A stretch of 64,000 nt of DNA, from IMG/VR virus record IMGVR_UViG_3300020197_000018, positions 1 to 64,000 of that record. One strand, written 5' to 3'. This DNA comes from a virus. The position numbers and the translations under genes were made by a program. Positions 12,315 through 18,741 of this stretch are shown one piece after another. Below the pieces are notes generated by a model. That model was not told the origin of the DNA, did not search any database, and saw nothing but the letters and a program-made list of their open reading frames with translations. The stretch's first letter is position 1. Each line of letters starts with the position of its first letter.

Positions 12315-12752
12315 GTGACCTCAGGGGAATACAGAAAGCACTCGATAGACGACGCCCTCGCGAAGGCGATAAGGGACAGCGTGGGCGACGACGACGAGGC
12401 GCGCCGGCTCGCCCAGAAGGTCATGAAGCAGCTGGACAAGCACGGGTTGATCTACTACTCGGCCCCCGACGAGATCAGCCTGCTCAGCGCCGCCGGCCGG
12501 CTCCTCGTGGCCCTGGCCGAGACCCCCAACGCGACCCAGCGGTCCCTCGCCGTGTTCCTGGGCGTGAGCGAGGGGGCGGTCCGCAAGTCGGTCGACCAGC
12601 TCGTGGCGGCGGGCCTGGTGGCAAAGACAAAAGTCAAGAACAGGAACCTCCTCGTGATCGTCCCCAGGAAGGTCGCCGAGACGAGCGATATCAGGAGGTT
12701 CGGGGCGCTGCTCAGGGTCGCGTCGGCGGGCGGGGACGACGAGCTCTTCTGA
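12315..12752 (+). CDS. MarR-like winged-helix regulator, 145 aa
   Basis: A 145-residue protein. Residues 55-110 form a winged helix: LLVALAETPNATQRSLAVFL, recognition helix SEGAVRKSVDQLVAAGLV, and a basic wing (TKVKNRNLLVIVP). The GTG start at 12315 lies 6 nt after TAGTAT (12303-12308), the leaderless pattern, although the -35 is poor. Divergent from the HTH gene at 12254, so the 60-bp gap may hold a shared control region. Ligand and target are unknown. Confidence 0.75.
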   Translation: MTSGEYRKHSIDDALAKAIRDSVGDDDEARRLAQKVMKQLDKHGLIYYSAPDEISLLSAAGRLLVALAETPNATQRSLAVFLGVSEGAVRKSVDQLVAAGLVAKTKVKNRNLLVIVPRKVAETSDIRRFGALLRVASAGGDDELF

Positions 12753-12763
12753 TATCTTGGGGC

Positions 12764-12937
12764 ATGCAACTGCTCTGGTTCCTCATCGGACTGCTCGTCG
12801 GTCTCGTCCTGGATTTCTTCCTCGTCGTCTGCTTGCTCCGGCCCATCATGGCGCGCGTCGCGGAACTGGAGCGCTCGAATCTCTGTCTCCACGGGCGGAT
12901 CCGGGGGGAGGTGGCGCCCGAACCGGACCACAACTAG
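12764..12937 (+). CDS. Single-pass membrane protein, 57 aa
   Basis: Encodes 57 residues with a strong N-terminal membrane helix (about residues 3-26, LLWFLIGLLVGLVLDFFLVV) followed by a basic then acidic cytoplasmic-type tail with a short coiled segment (MARVAELERSNLCLHGRIRG). The helix-plus-coil layout resembles small phage membrane proteins such as spanin or holin accessories, but no lysis cassette is nearby. Its stop abuts the Crp-like palindrome at 12938. Confidence 0.6.
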   Translation: MQLLWFLIGLLVGLVLDFFLVVCLLRPIMARVAELERSNLCLHGRIRGEVAPEPDHN

Positions 12938-12953
12938 TGTGACCAAAGTCACA
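12938..12953. promoter_or_regulatory. CRP/GlxR-like operator, third copy
   Basis: TGTGA-CCAAAG-TCACA. It lies upstream of the TTGCAA/TAGCGT promoter at 12995-13023, its centre about 50 nt before the -35. Here the promoter is not divergent, so the distance and geometry differ from the two left-arm copies. Confidence 0.7.
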
Positions 12954-12994
12954 CGATTTTTTTGGTAGTTATTTGAAAAAAATCCCCTTACGGG

Positions 12995-13023
12995 TTGCAA
13001 TGCCGAACGCCGTGCCCTAGCGT
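12995..13023 (+). promoter_or_regulatory. Promoter of the TTGCAA-N17-TAGCGT family
   Basis: TTGCAA (12995-13000), 17 nt, TAGCGT (13018-13023). Unlike most promoters of this family here, the gene begins about 37 nt downstream with a Shine-Dalgarno site AGGAG, so this transcript has a leader. Confidence 0.8.
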
Positions 13024-13060
13024 GTCCCATAAGTTATCCAACTACATAGGAGAAGAGGAC

Positions 13061-13474
13061 ATGAAAGAGAAGCAGAAGAAACCGGCCAGCGCGATGCAGG
13101 CGGCCCGAGCGTTCGCCGACGCCAAGTCGTGCTACGACGAGGCGGTCAAGACGAAGAAGCTCGCCGAGCAGAACTTCATCGAGGCGTGCGCCAAGGAGGG
13201 CGTGGAGTTCTCGGTGATCACCAACGACGCCGGCGTTTCGTCCAAGGTGTTCGTGCGCCGCACGATCCGCACCAAGGTCATCCTGGACAAGCTGCGCAAG
13301 CTCGTCAAGCCGGCCGTGCTCAAGAAGCTCGTAGTCGAGGAGCTCGACCAGAAGCTGGTCGCCAGCGCCATCAACATGAACATACTCGACCAGGCCACGG
13401 TAGACCAGGCCAGCGAGGCCACCACCGTCGTCTCGGTCATGATCGCCGAGCTCGAGTCCAAGATCGACGCCTGA
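13061..13474 (+). CDS. Hypothetical helical phage protein, 137 aa
   Basis: A 137-residue, largely helical, Lys/Ala/Val-rich protein with no recognised motif. The N-terminal half has heptad-like spacing (AARAFADAKSCYDEAVKTKK) suggestive of a coiled coil; the centre is beta-rich (VEFSVITNDAGVSSKVFV). The ATG at 13061 has AGGAGAAGAGG upstream. It is followed by the second copy of the 18-residue micropeptide, coupled through TGATG, and is probably controlled by the Crp-like site at 12938. Confidence 0.7.
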   Translation: MKEKQKKPASAMQAARAFADAKSCYDEAVKTKKLAEQNFIEACAKEGVEFSVITNDAGVSSKVFVRRTIRTKVILDKLRKLVKPAVLKKLVVEELDQKLVASAINMNILDQATVDQASEATTVVSVMIAELESKIDA

Positions 13475-13530
13475 TGCAGCCGATCTTGTTCTTCGCGTTC
13501 TGCGGGTTCATCGTCTGGCTGTGGAGCTGA
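13474..13530 (+). CDS. 18-residue hydrophobic micropeptide, copy 2
   Basis: MQPILFFAFCGFIVWLWS, coupled to the previous gene by TGATG. It differs from the peptide at 6513 mainly in residues 2-5 and shares FFAFCxFxVWLWS. DNA identity is high over the last 14 codons, so the pair may be a recent duplication, but the 5' parts differ and both keep the same frame and stop. Confidence 0.65.
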   Translation: MQPILFFAFCGFIVWLWS

Positions 13531-13573
13531 CCGACGACCCGGCCGCTCGCAACGCGACGACGCACCAGTACGC

Positions 13574-13602
13574 TCGCCATGGGGACGATGTCCCCATGGC
13601 GA
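13574..13602. promoter_or_regulatory. Perfect 13-bp inverted repeat upstream of the XRE gene
   Basis: TCGCCATGGGGAC (13574-13586), GAT, and its exact complement GTCCCCATGGCGA (13590-13602). It ends 18 nt before a TAGGGT -10 hexamer (13620-13625), so it covers the expected -35 position of the XRE gene. There is no U-tract. It is a good candidate for the operator of that repressor. Confidence 0.65.
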
Positions 13603-13637
13603 ACGGGAAAACAAAACGATAGGGTCAGGAGGACCAG

Positions 13638-13862
13638 ATGAAGAGAACGATAAGCACAGTGGAGAAAGAAGTAGCCAAGCGCCTTCGCGCGGCCCGGACG
13701 AGGGCCGAGATGTCGCAGGGCAACCTCGCCGACGCCGCGGGGATCGAGCGCAAGACCGTGAACCGGATCGAGAACGGACATTTCTCGCCCAACTTGGAAA
13801 CGCTCACCCGCCTTTGCGCGGCGCTGGGCACCAAGCTCTCGGCGTTCCTGAAAGGGATTTAA
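13638..13862 (+). CDS. XRE/Cro-type helix-turn-helix regulator, 74 aa
   Basis: A 74-residue protein that is a single HTH_3 domain: RLRAARTRAEMSQGNLADAAG (helices 1-2), recognition helix IERKTVNRIENG, then SPNLETLTRLCAALG. GGAGG precedes the ATG. The palindrome at 13574-13602 overlaps its promoter, suggesting autoregulation. No integrase or second repressor is nearby, so a lysis-lysogeny switch is not demonstrated. Confidence 0.88.
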   Translation: MKRTISTVEKEVAKRLRAARTRAEMSQGNLADAAGIERKTVNRIENGHFSPNLETLTRLCAALGTKLSAFLKGI

Positions 13863-13946
13863 CCGAGTAGAAGAGCGGCCCCCGGGGTCTCCCTCCCTTT
13901 TCCGACCTCGGGGACCGGCTTCACTATATTACGTCAACGTAATTCC

Positions 13947-14020
13947 GTCCTCGTAGCTCAGCCGGATAGAGCGACGGCTTCCTAAGCCGCAGGTCGCAGG
14001 TTCGACTCCTGCCGGGGACG
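13947..14020 (+). tRNA. tRNA-Arg (anticodon CCU)
   Basis: A 74-nt cloverleaf: acceptor GTCCTCG/CGGGGAC with one G-U pair, D arm GCTC/GAGC, anticodon loop TTCCTAA giving CCU (codon AGG), T arm GCAGG-TTCGACT-CCTGC, no encoded CCA. The first anticodon-stem pair is A-C. AGG is a conspicuous Arg codon in these genes, so the tRNA should aid translation. It lies 3 nt from the stop of the convergent thioredoxin gene. Confidence 0.92.
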
Positions 14021-14023
14021 CAG

Positions 14024-14341
14024 TCAGTTGACGAAGGCCTCGTTGATGGCGGCGACGACCTTGTCCGGCCCCATCGCCCCGACGATGGACGAGACCTTCC
14101 GCCCGCCGGCGAACATCAGGAGCGTGGGGATGCTCAGCACGTTGAAGCGTCTCGCCAGCTCCGGGTTCTCGTCCACGTTGCACTTGTAGAAGGCGACGGC
14201 CCCCTCGTAGATGACCGAGATGTCCTCCAGCATCGGGCCCATCACCTGGCACGGCCCGCACCACTCGGCCCACATGTCGACGACGACTGGGTCCCCCTGG
14301 TCGAGGATTGCGTCGAGCTCGTTGTCGCCTATTTCCCGCAT
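14024..14341 (-). CDS. trxA: Thioredoxin, 105 aa
   Basis: A 105-residue thioredoxin of normal length: active site W27-C-G-P-C31 after VVVDMWAE, the cis-Pro loop SIPTLLMF near residue 70 and the final helix. Cytoplasmic disulfide reductase; phage thioredoxins can reduce ribonucleotide reductase or act as polymerase processivity factors, but neither partner is visible here. The ATG at 14341 lies 6 nt from TAAAAT (14348-14353, minus strand), matching the leaderless spacing. Convergent with tRNA-Arg and divergent from the WhiB gene. Confidence 0.95.
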   Translation of the reverse strand: MREIGDNELDAILDQGDPVVVDMWAEWCGPCQVMGPMLEDISVIYEGAVAFYKCNVDENPELARRFNVLSIPTLLMFAGGRKVSSIVGAMGPDKVVAAINEAFVN

Positions 14342-14362
14342 GAAAGAATTTTATCGCCCGGG

Positions 14363-14391
14363 TTGCCGCCCGGGGAGGATGGCCGTAGGGT
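14363..14391 (+). promoter_or_regulatory. Promoter TTGCCG-N17-TAGGGT for the WhiB/helicase operon
   Basis: TTGCCG (14363-14368), 17 nt, TAGGGT (14386-14391). A 30-nt leader with AAGGAG precedes the ATG at 14422. It is back to back with the thioredoxin -10. Confidence 0.7.
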
Positions 14392-14421
14392 GGACCTTAC
14401 TACCTACAAGGAGTGTTTACC

Positions 14422-14655
14422 ATGATCTACATACCAGGAGAATCTTGGCGACGCAAAGCGAAGTGCGCGACCATACCTCAGACCAACGACTTCTTCCCGG
14501 TCGGGAGGAAGCACCCGAAGATCGCGCTGCAGGCGTGCTCCGTCTGCTTGGTCCGCAAGCCCTGCCTCAAGTACGCTCTGGACAACGACATAGAGCACGG
14601 CATATGGGGCGGCAAGACCGAGAGCCAGCGAAGACGCATGAGGAAGTGCAAGTAG
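14422..14655 (+). CDS. WhiB-family iron-sulfur transcription factor, 77 aa
   Basis: A 77-residue minimal WhiB protein: C15, C39, C42 and C48 with spacing C-x2-C-x5-C for the last three, then GIWGG near residue 60 and a basic end (ESQRRRMRKCK). ATG at 14422 chosen over the GTG at 14413 because AAGGAG lies 9 nt before it. It lacks the N-terminal extension of the WhiB at 9483, so the two are not simple duplicates. Likely modulates host transcription; first gene of a two-gene operon with the helicase. Confidence 0.93.
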   Translation: MIYIPGESWRRKAKCATIPQTNDFFPVGRKHPKIALQACSVCLVRKPCLKYALDNDIEHGIWGGKTESQRRRMRKCK

Positions 14656-14664
14656 GGGGCAAGC

Positions 14665-16608
14665 GTGAACCAACGTTATCTTTGGCTCGGTGACGGGGAG
14701 CTCGTGATGGATTTCCCCTACGACGCGGGCGACGTCCAGGCGATCAAATGCATACAGGGCGCCCGCTGGGACAAGCTCGGCAAGGTCTGGAGGCTCCCTG
14801 CCACGAGCATCCGCGAGGCCAGGCATTTCGCCTCGTCGCGGGGTTTCAGGATAGACCCGGCGGTTCTGAAGTTCGATGCCCCCGCCCGGCTCCACGACCC
14901 AGCAGGGATCACCTGCACGGCCTCCTGGATCTACGTGGACTTTTCGTGGGACGAGGTGAAGGTCCGCCAGGTCAAGAAGATCCCGGGCGTCACGTGGAAC
15001 TCGAAGACCAAGGCTTGGAAGGTGCCGAAGACGTCGGCCATGGAGGTGATCGGATTCGCAGAGTCCTTCAAGATGGGGGTTCCCGACGACCTCCGCGAGT
15101 ACGCGGAACGCCGCAAGCTCGAGAGCAAGACCATGACGGAGGCGTCCAGGGCGGAGTCCGCAGACATCAAGGTGGACGACATCAACGGCAACCTCCTGCC
15201 GTACCAGCTGGCGGGCGTCAGCTACGCCTTCAATGCCCGTCGCTGCTTCATCGCCGACGACATGGGCCTCGGCAAGACCCTCCAGGCGATAGCGACCCTC
15301 GAGTACGCCGAGCAGAACGGGTCGTCCCCGTTCCCGGTGGTGGTCGTCTGCCCGCCGAACCTGGTCCTCAACTGGAAGGCGGAGTACGCGAAATGGGCTC
15401 CGCACCGGTCGGTCGCCGTGGTGACCGACAGGAAGAACCTCCCCGAGGACGAGCACGACGTGCTCATTGTGGGGTATTCGAACATCGACCACTGGGCCAA
15501 ATTCCTGAACGACTACAAGAGCCTCGTGTGCGACGAGTCGCACTACCTCAAGACCAAGGACGCGCAACGGACCAAGGCGGCGACGAGGATCGCCAAGCGG
15601 GTCGGCACGGGAATAGTCCTTTGCCTCACTGGCACCCCTGTCACCAACAGGCCGATGGAGTACGCGAGCCAGCTCGGCATAATCGGGCGGCTCGACGAGT
15701 TCGGCGGCGAGTGGGGTTTCTACCGCCGCTACTGCGCGGCCTTCAAGGACAAGTTCGGCCACTGGATTCTCAGCGGCGCGTCCAACCTGGAAGAGCTGAA
15801 CGACAGGCTCCGCTCGTCCTGCTACATCAGGAGGACCAAGGACCAGGTGCTCGCCGAGCTCCCTGACGTCGTGCACGACATGTACCACGTGGGCATGTCG
15901 GAGAAGCACGCCAAGGAGTACGTCAAGGCCGAGGACGACATCGTGGAGTACCTCGTGGCGCGGGCGAGGAAGATCGCCGAAGATCTCGGCACGTCCCCGG
16001 GGTCGGCCGCCGTCATGGCCAGAATGAAGACCGAGTCGCACCTGCATCTTGTGAAGATATCCGTGCTCCGCAGGCTGGCGGCCAAGGCGAAGATGGAGGC
16101 GATCAAGGAGTGGGTGCAGGCGAACATCGACGCCGGGGAGAAGGTCGTGATCGCGGCCCACCACAGGGACATCGTGGACGAGCTGGCCCTGCATTTTGGT
16201 GGTCTCAAGATTCAGGGGGGAATGAAGGTGGAGGAGGTCGAGGATGCCAAGAAGAAATTCCAGACCCTCCCGATTGAGGATGCCCCTGCGATCGTCCTGT
16301 CCATCCAGGCGGCGAAGACTGGCCACACCCTCACGGCGGCGCAGAAGGTCCTCTTCGTGGAGCTTCCGTGGACGCCGGCCGACGTGGATCAGCTCTACTC
16401 CCGCTGCCACAGGCTCGGCCAGAAGGGGTCCGTGATGGTCACCTACTCCATCGCCGACGGAACGGTGGACGAGAAGATCTACGGCCTGATCGAGTCAAAG
16501 CGGGATGTCGTCAACGCCGCAGTCGACGGAATCTACGAGGACCTCGAGAGGGAAAACGCCGAGCAGCTCATGCTCTCCCTGCTCGACAGGGGTTTGAAAA
16601 GTAGGTAA
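14665..16608 (+). CDS. SNF2-family helicase with HARP-like N-terminus, 647 aa
   Basis: A 647-residue superfamily 2 ATPase. Residues 1-135 contain two W-x-K...W-x-(L/V)-P repeats (GKVWRLP, KAWKVP) resembling HARP modules of SMARCAL1-type proteins. The motor follows: Walker A DDMGLGKT (198-205), DESH (290-293), LTGTPVTNRP, and the C-terminal lobe ending with HRLGQKGSVMVTYSIADGTV. Such enzymes remodel or anneal DNA at forks; some phages use them in replication or recombination. Start is GTG at 14665, 9 nt after the WhiB stop. Confidence 0.93.
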   Translation: MNQRYLWLGDGELVMDFPYDAGDVQAIKCIQGARWDKLGKVWRLPATSIREARHFASSRGFRIDPAVLKFDAPARLHDPAGITCTASWIYVDFSWDEVKVRQVKKIPGVTWNSKTKAWKVPKTSAMEVIGFAESFKMGVPDDLREYAERRKLESKTMTEASRAESADIKVDDINGNLLPYQLAGVSYAFNARRCFIADDMGLGKTLQAIATLEYAEQNGSSPFPVVVVCPPNLVLNWKAEYAKWAPHRSVAVVTDRKNLPEDEHDVLIVGYSNIDHWAKFLNDYKSLVCDESHYLKTKDAQRTKAATRIAKRVGTGIVLCLTGTPVTNRPMEYASQLGIIGRLDEFGGEWGFYRRYCAAFKDKFGHWILSGASNLEELNDRLRSSCYIRRTKDQVLAELPDVVHDMYHVGMSEKHAKEYVKAEDDIVEYLVARARKIAEDLGTSPGSAAVMARMKTESHLHLVKISVLRRLAAKAKMEAIKEWVQANIDAGEKVVIAAHHRDIVDELALHFGGLKIQGGMKVEEVEDAKKKFQTLPIEDAPAIVLSIQAAKTGHTLTAAQKVLFVELPWTPADVDQLYSRCHRLGQKGSVMVTYSIADGTVDEKIYGLIESKRDVVNAAVDGIYEDLERENAEQLMLSLLDRGLKSR

Positions 16609-16636
16609 TCGGTGTACACTGGTCCTGCAATCCCAA

Positions 16637-17016
16637 GGGGCTGACAGGTTTCGACGATCGGTCTGTCCGGAGAGGATGCGACCCGAGTTGCTCAGACTCG
16701 TTAAACAGGGCAAAAAAATAACTGCCAACAAGCAGTTCGCTCTCGCCGCCTAATCGGGCGACAGGGGAGCAACCGTGAGCCGCAAGGTCGCACGGGGCCG
16801 ATCCACCGCAGCCCGGCAACAGAAGCGGGGATGACGACGGGAAAGGCCGTTGACCTCGGGGAACGAAAGCCCGACGACCTCTCGGAAAGACGAGACGCGG
16901 CCTGGGCGACTAGGCGGCCGACCCGTCGGCGGCGGAGCGACAACGTCACAACGGGGATGGTCGTAGCAGTCTCCTCGGTATCCGCTCGGACGGGGGTTCG
17001 ATTCCCCCCAGCTCCA
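16637..17016 (+). ncRNA. ssrA: tmRNA (ssrA) with tag GKKITANKQFALAA
   Basis: The 5' end GGGGCTGACAGGTTTCGAC and the 3' end GGGGGTTCGATTCCCCCCAGC form the tRNA-like part; acceptor GGGGCTG pairs with CAGCTCC (17009-17015, one G-U). The tag frame ends ...AACAAGCAGTTC...GCC-TAA at 16751-16753 and encodes (GKKI)TANKQFALAA. The ALAA end is the usual signal for ClpXP-type degradation. The resume codon is inferred to be GGC at 16709; a later start is possible. It follows the helicase stop by 28 nt. tmRNA genes are known in some actinophages. Confidence 0.93.
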
Positions 17017-17038
17017 CTCTCGGGACCGCCCGGTGCCG

Positions 17039-17899
17039 TCAGCCGCCGCTAGGCGGATACCCCGAAACGGCGCCGGCGCCGCCGGTCAAAACTTCGACGC
17101 CCGTCCCGGTTACCAGCACCGTGTGCTCGAACTGCGCCGTTCGTTTCCCGTCGGCGGTCACGGCCGTCCAGCCGTCGTCCCACATCCTGTGCCGCCAAGT
17201 GCCGAGGGTGATCATCGGCTCGATCGTGAAGGTCATGCCCGGCCGCATCCGCAGGTGGCTGTAAGGGTCGAAGAAATGCGGCACCTGGATGTCGGTGTGG
17301 AACTGCTCGCCGATGCCGTGGCCCACGAACGCGCGCACCACGCCGAGTTTGTGGGCCTTGGCGTGGTCTTCGATCGCCCGACCGATGTCGCTCAGCGGTC
17401 GCCCCGGCCTCACCGCCCCGATGCCGCGCCAGGCGCACTCCTCGGTCACGCGGATCAGATCGCGGCTCTCGGCGTCGATCTCGCCGACGGCGAATGTCGC
17501 GTTCGTGTCGCCGTGCACCCCGCCGACGAAGCACGTCACGTCCAAGTTGACGATGTCGCCCTCGGCCAGCTTGCGCGAGTCGGGTATGCCGTGGCAGATC
17601 ACCTCGTTCACCGAGGTGCAGACGCTCTTCGGGTAGCCCATATAGTTCAACGGGCTGGGGTACGCGTTGTGCGCGATGCACAACTCGTGCACGACCTTGT
17701 CGATCTCGTCCGTCGTCACGCCGGGTTCCACCGCTTGTCCGGCCAGGCGCAAGACTTCCGCCGCCGTCGCGCCTGCGTGTCGCATGCGCTCGATGATCTC
17801 TGGCGACTTGACCGCCGGTTCGTTCCATCTCACCACTTCGCCCGAGTCGGCGTACGGTGGGCGGGCGATCGTGCTCGGCACGTCGCGCCGCGGGCTCAC
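17039..17899 (-). CDS. map: Type I methionine aminopeptidase, 286 aa
   Basis: A 286-residue protein with all expected residues: His in EVICHGIPD, the metal ligands in NLDVTCF and HGDTNATF (two Asp), GHGIGEQFHTD (His), FTIEPMI (Glu) and FEHTVLV (Glu). The 35-residue N-terminal extension rich in Pro and Arg is typical of actinobacterial enzymes. It removes initiator Met when residue 2 is small. GTG at 17899 overlaps the upstream stop (GTGA). Unusual in phages; presumably taken from a host. Confidence 0.94.
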   Translation of the reverse strand: MSPRRDVPSTIARPPYADSGEVVRWNEPAVKSPEIIERMRHAGATAAEVLRLAGQAVEPGVTTDEIDKVVHELCIAHNAYPSPLNYMGYPKSVCTSVNEVICHGIPDSRKLAEGDIVNLDVTCFVGGVHGDTNATFAVGEIDAESRDLIRVTEECAWRGIGAVRPGRPLSDIGRAIEDHAKAHKLGVVRAFVGHGIGEQFHTDIQVPHFFDPYSHLRMRPGMTFTIEPMITLGTWRHRMWDDGWTAVTADGKRTAQFEHTVLVTGTGVEVLTGGAGAVSGYPPSGG

Positions 17900-18174
17900 G
17901 ATGAGACGCGGTTACCGTCTCGTGGTGGTATCTTGCCGTCCAGTAGGTGGGCGAGGATGAATTTGACGTGGGCGTTTCCGTCCTCGTCGACTGCCGTCAC
18001 CTCGGCCTGGGTCAGCTCAATCAATCCCCTTGCGATGTCGCCGCAACGATCGAACCATTCCGATTGGTCCGTGTCCTCGGCCTCGGGGTCAAAGGACATC
18101 TCAAATATGGCGTCTTGGAACTGGTCAATTACGTACAATCGCGCCTTCTCGGGCGTCATCGGTCCTGTGGTCAT
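17896..18174 (-). CDS. Hypothetical acidic protein, 92 aa
   Basis: A 92-residue acidic protein, not recognised, coupled to the aminopeptidase gene by GTGA. ATG at 18174 lies 7 nt after TAGCCT (18182-18187, minus strand), again the leaderless pattern. Helical with an acidic middle (EAEDTDQSEWFDR). A 7-bp inverted repeat spans its start and -10. Divergent from ssb. Confidence 0.65.
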   Translation of the reverse strand: MTTGPMTPEKARLYVIDQFQDAIFEMSFDPEAEDTDQSEWFDRCGDIARGLIELTQAEVTAVDEDGNAHVKFILAHLLDGKIPPRDGNRVSS

Positions 18175-18188
18175 AGCCTTCAGGCTAT
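18173..18188. promoter_or_regulatory. Inverted repeat ATAGCCT-TC-AGGCTAT at a start codon and -10
   Basis: A perfect 7-bp palindrome with a 2-nt centre. On the minus strand it contains the TAGCCT -10 and touches the ATG of the 92-aa gene, so a bound protein would block both transcription and leaderless translation. Confidence 0.5.
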
Positions 18189-18202
18189 CACGAAACTACC
18201 TC

Positions 18203-18231
18203 TTGACGACAACCACCCCCCGTGATATGCT
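18203..18231 (+). promoter_or_regulatory. Promoter TTGACG-N17-TATGCT for ssb
   Basis: TTGACG (18203-18208), 17 nt, TATGCT (18226-18231), close to the sigma-70/SigA consensus. The start codon at 18271 has GAGGAGG upstream, so this transcript has a leader. Confidence 0.75.
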
Positions 18232-18270
18232 GCAAGTGGCGAATTCAACCGACACGAGGAGGATATTGAC

Positions 18271-18741
18271 ATGTCACTAGCGCCTGTAACAATCACCGGA
18301 AATCTCACTGCCGATCCGGAGGTGAGGTACTTCGATTCGGGAACATCAAAGCTCCAGTTCTCGGTCGCAGTGAACAACTACTGGACCGACGCCAAGGGCG
18401 AGAAGCAAGAAAAGACATCGTTCTTCAACGTCGTCGCTTGGAGAAACCTTGCGGAGGACGCAGCCAACATTCTCGCCAAGGGATTGCGGGTCACCGTCAC
18501 TGGCCGTCTCGAGCAGGAAAGCTGGGACGACAAGGAGACCGGCAAGAAGCGTTCAACCGTCCACATTCTGGCCGACGAGATCGGCGTTTCGGTCCGCTCG
18601 ATCGAGAAATTCGATCGCAAGCAGCGTCCGCAGGGCGATGGCAACGGCAAGGAACAAGCACGTCCGAGGCCACAGGCTAAGCAACCCGCCCGGGTTGGCG
18701 GCGGGAACCCCGACGCCTTCAACGGCGAAGAACCCTTCTGA
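18271..18741 (+). CDS. ssb: Single-stranded DNA-binding protein, 156 aa
   Basis: A 156-residue protein with an N-terminal OB fold (PVTITGNLTADPEVRYFDSG, FFNVVAWRNLAEDAANIL, RVTVTGRLEQESW), a Gly/Pro/Gln-rich linker, and the acidic partner-binding tip ending GEEPF, similar to the DDxxF-type ends of bacterial SSB. It coats ssDNA during replication and recombination. The next gene overlaps its stop by 4 nt. Confidence 0.95.
   Translation: MSLAPVTITGNLTADPEVRYFDSGTSKLQFSVAVNNYWTDAKGEKQEKTSFFNVVAWRNLAEDAANILAKGLRVTVTGRLEQESWDDKETGKKRSTVHILADEIGVSVRSIEKFDRKQRPQGDGNGKEQARPRPQAKQPARVGGGNPDAFNGEEPF

Noticed and set aside
13868-13920. Imperfect hairpin CCCCGGGGTC...GACCTCGGGG after the XRE gene as a terminator
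   Set aside because: It has a mismatch and no T-tract; not strong enough to list.
14404-16410. A 668-codon minus-strand frame opposite the SNF2 helicase
   Set aside because: Codon-complement artefact of a GC-rich gene; the plus strand carries complete helicase motifs, a promoter and a Shine-Dalgarno site.
14024-17899. Thioredoxin, tmRNA and methionine aminopeptidase as host chromosome rather than phage
   Set aside because: They are interleaved with phage-type genes (WhiB, helicase, ssb-methyltransferase) and share the same promoter and leaderless geometry; coverage data could still overturn this.
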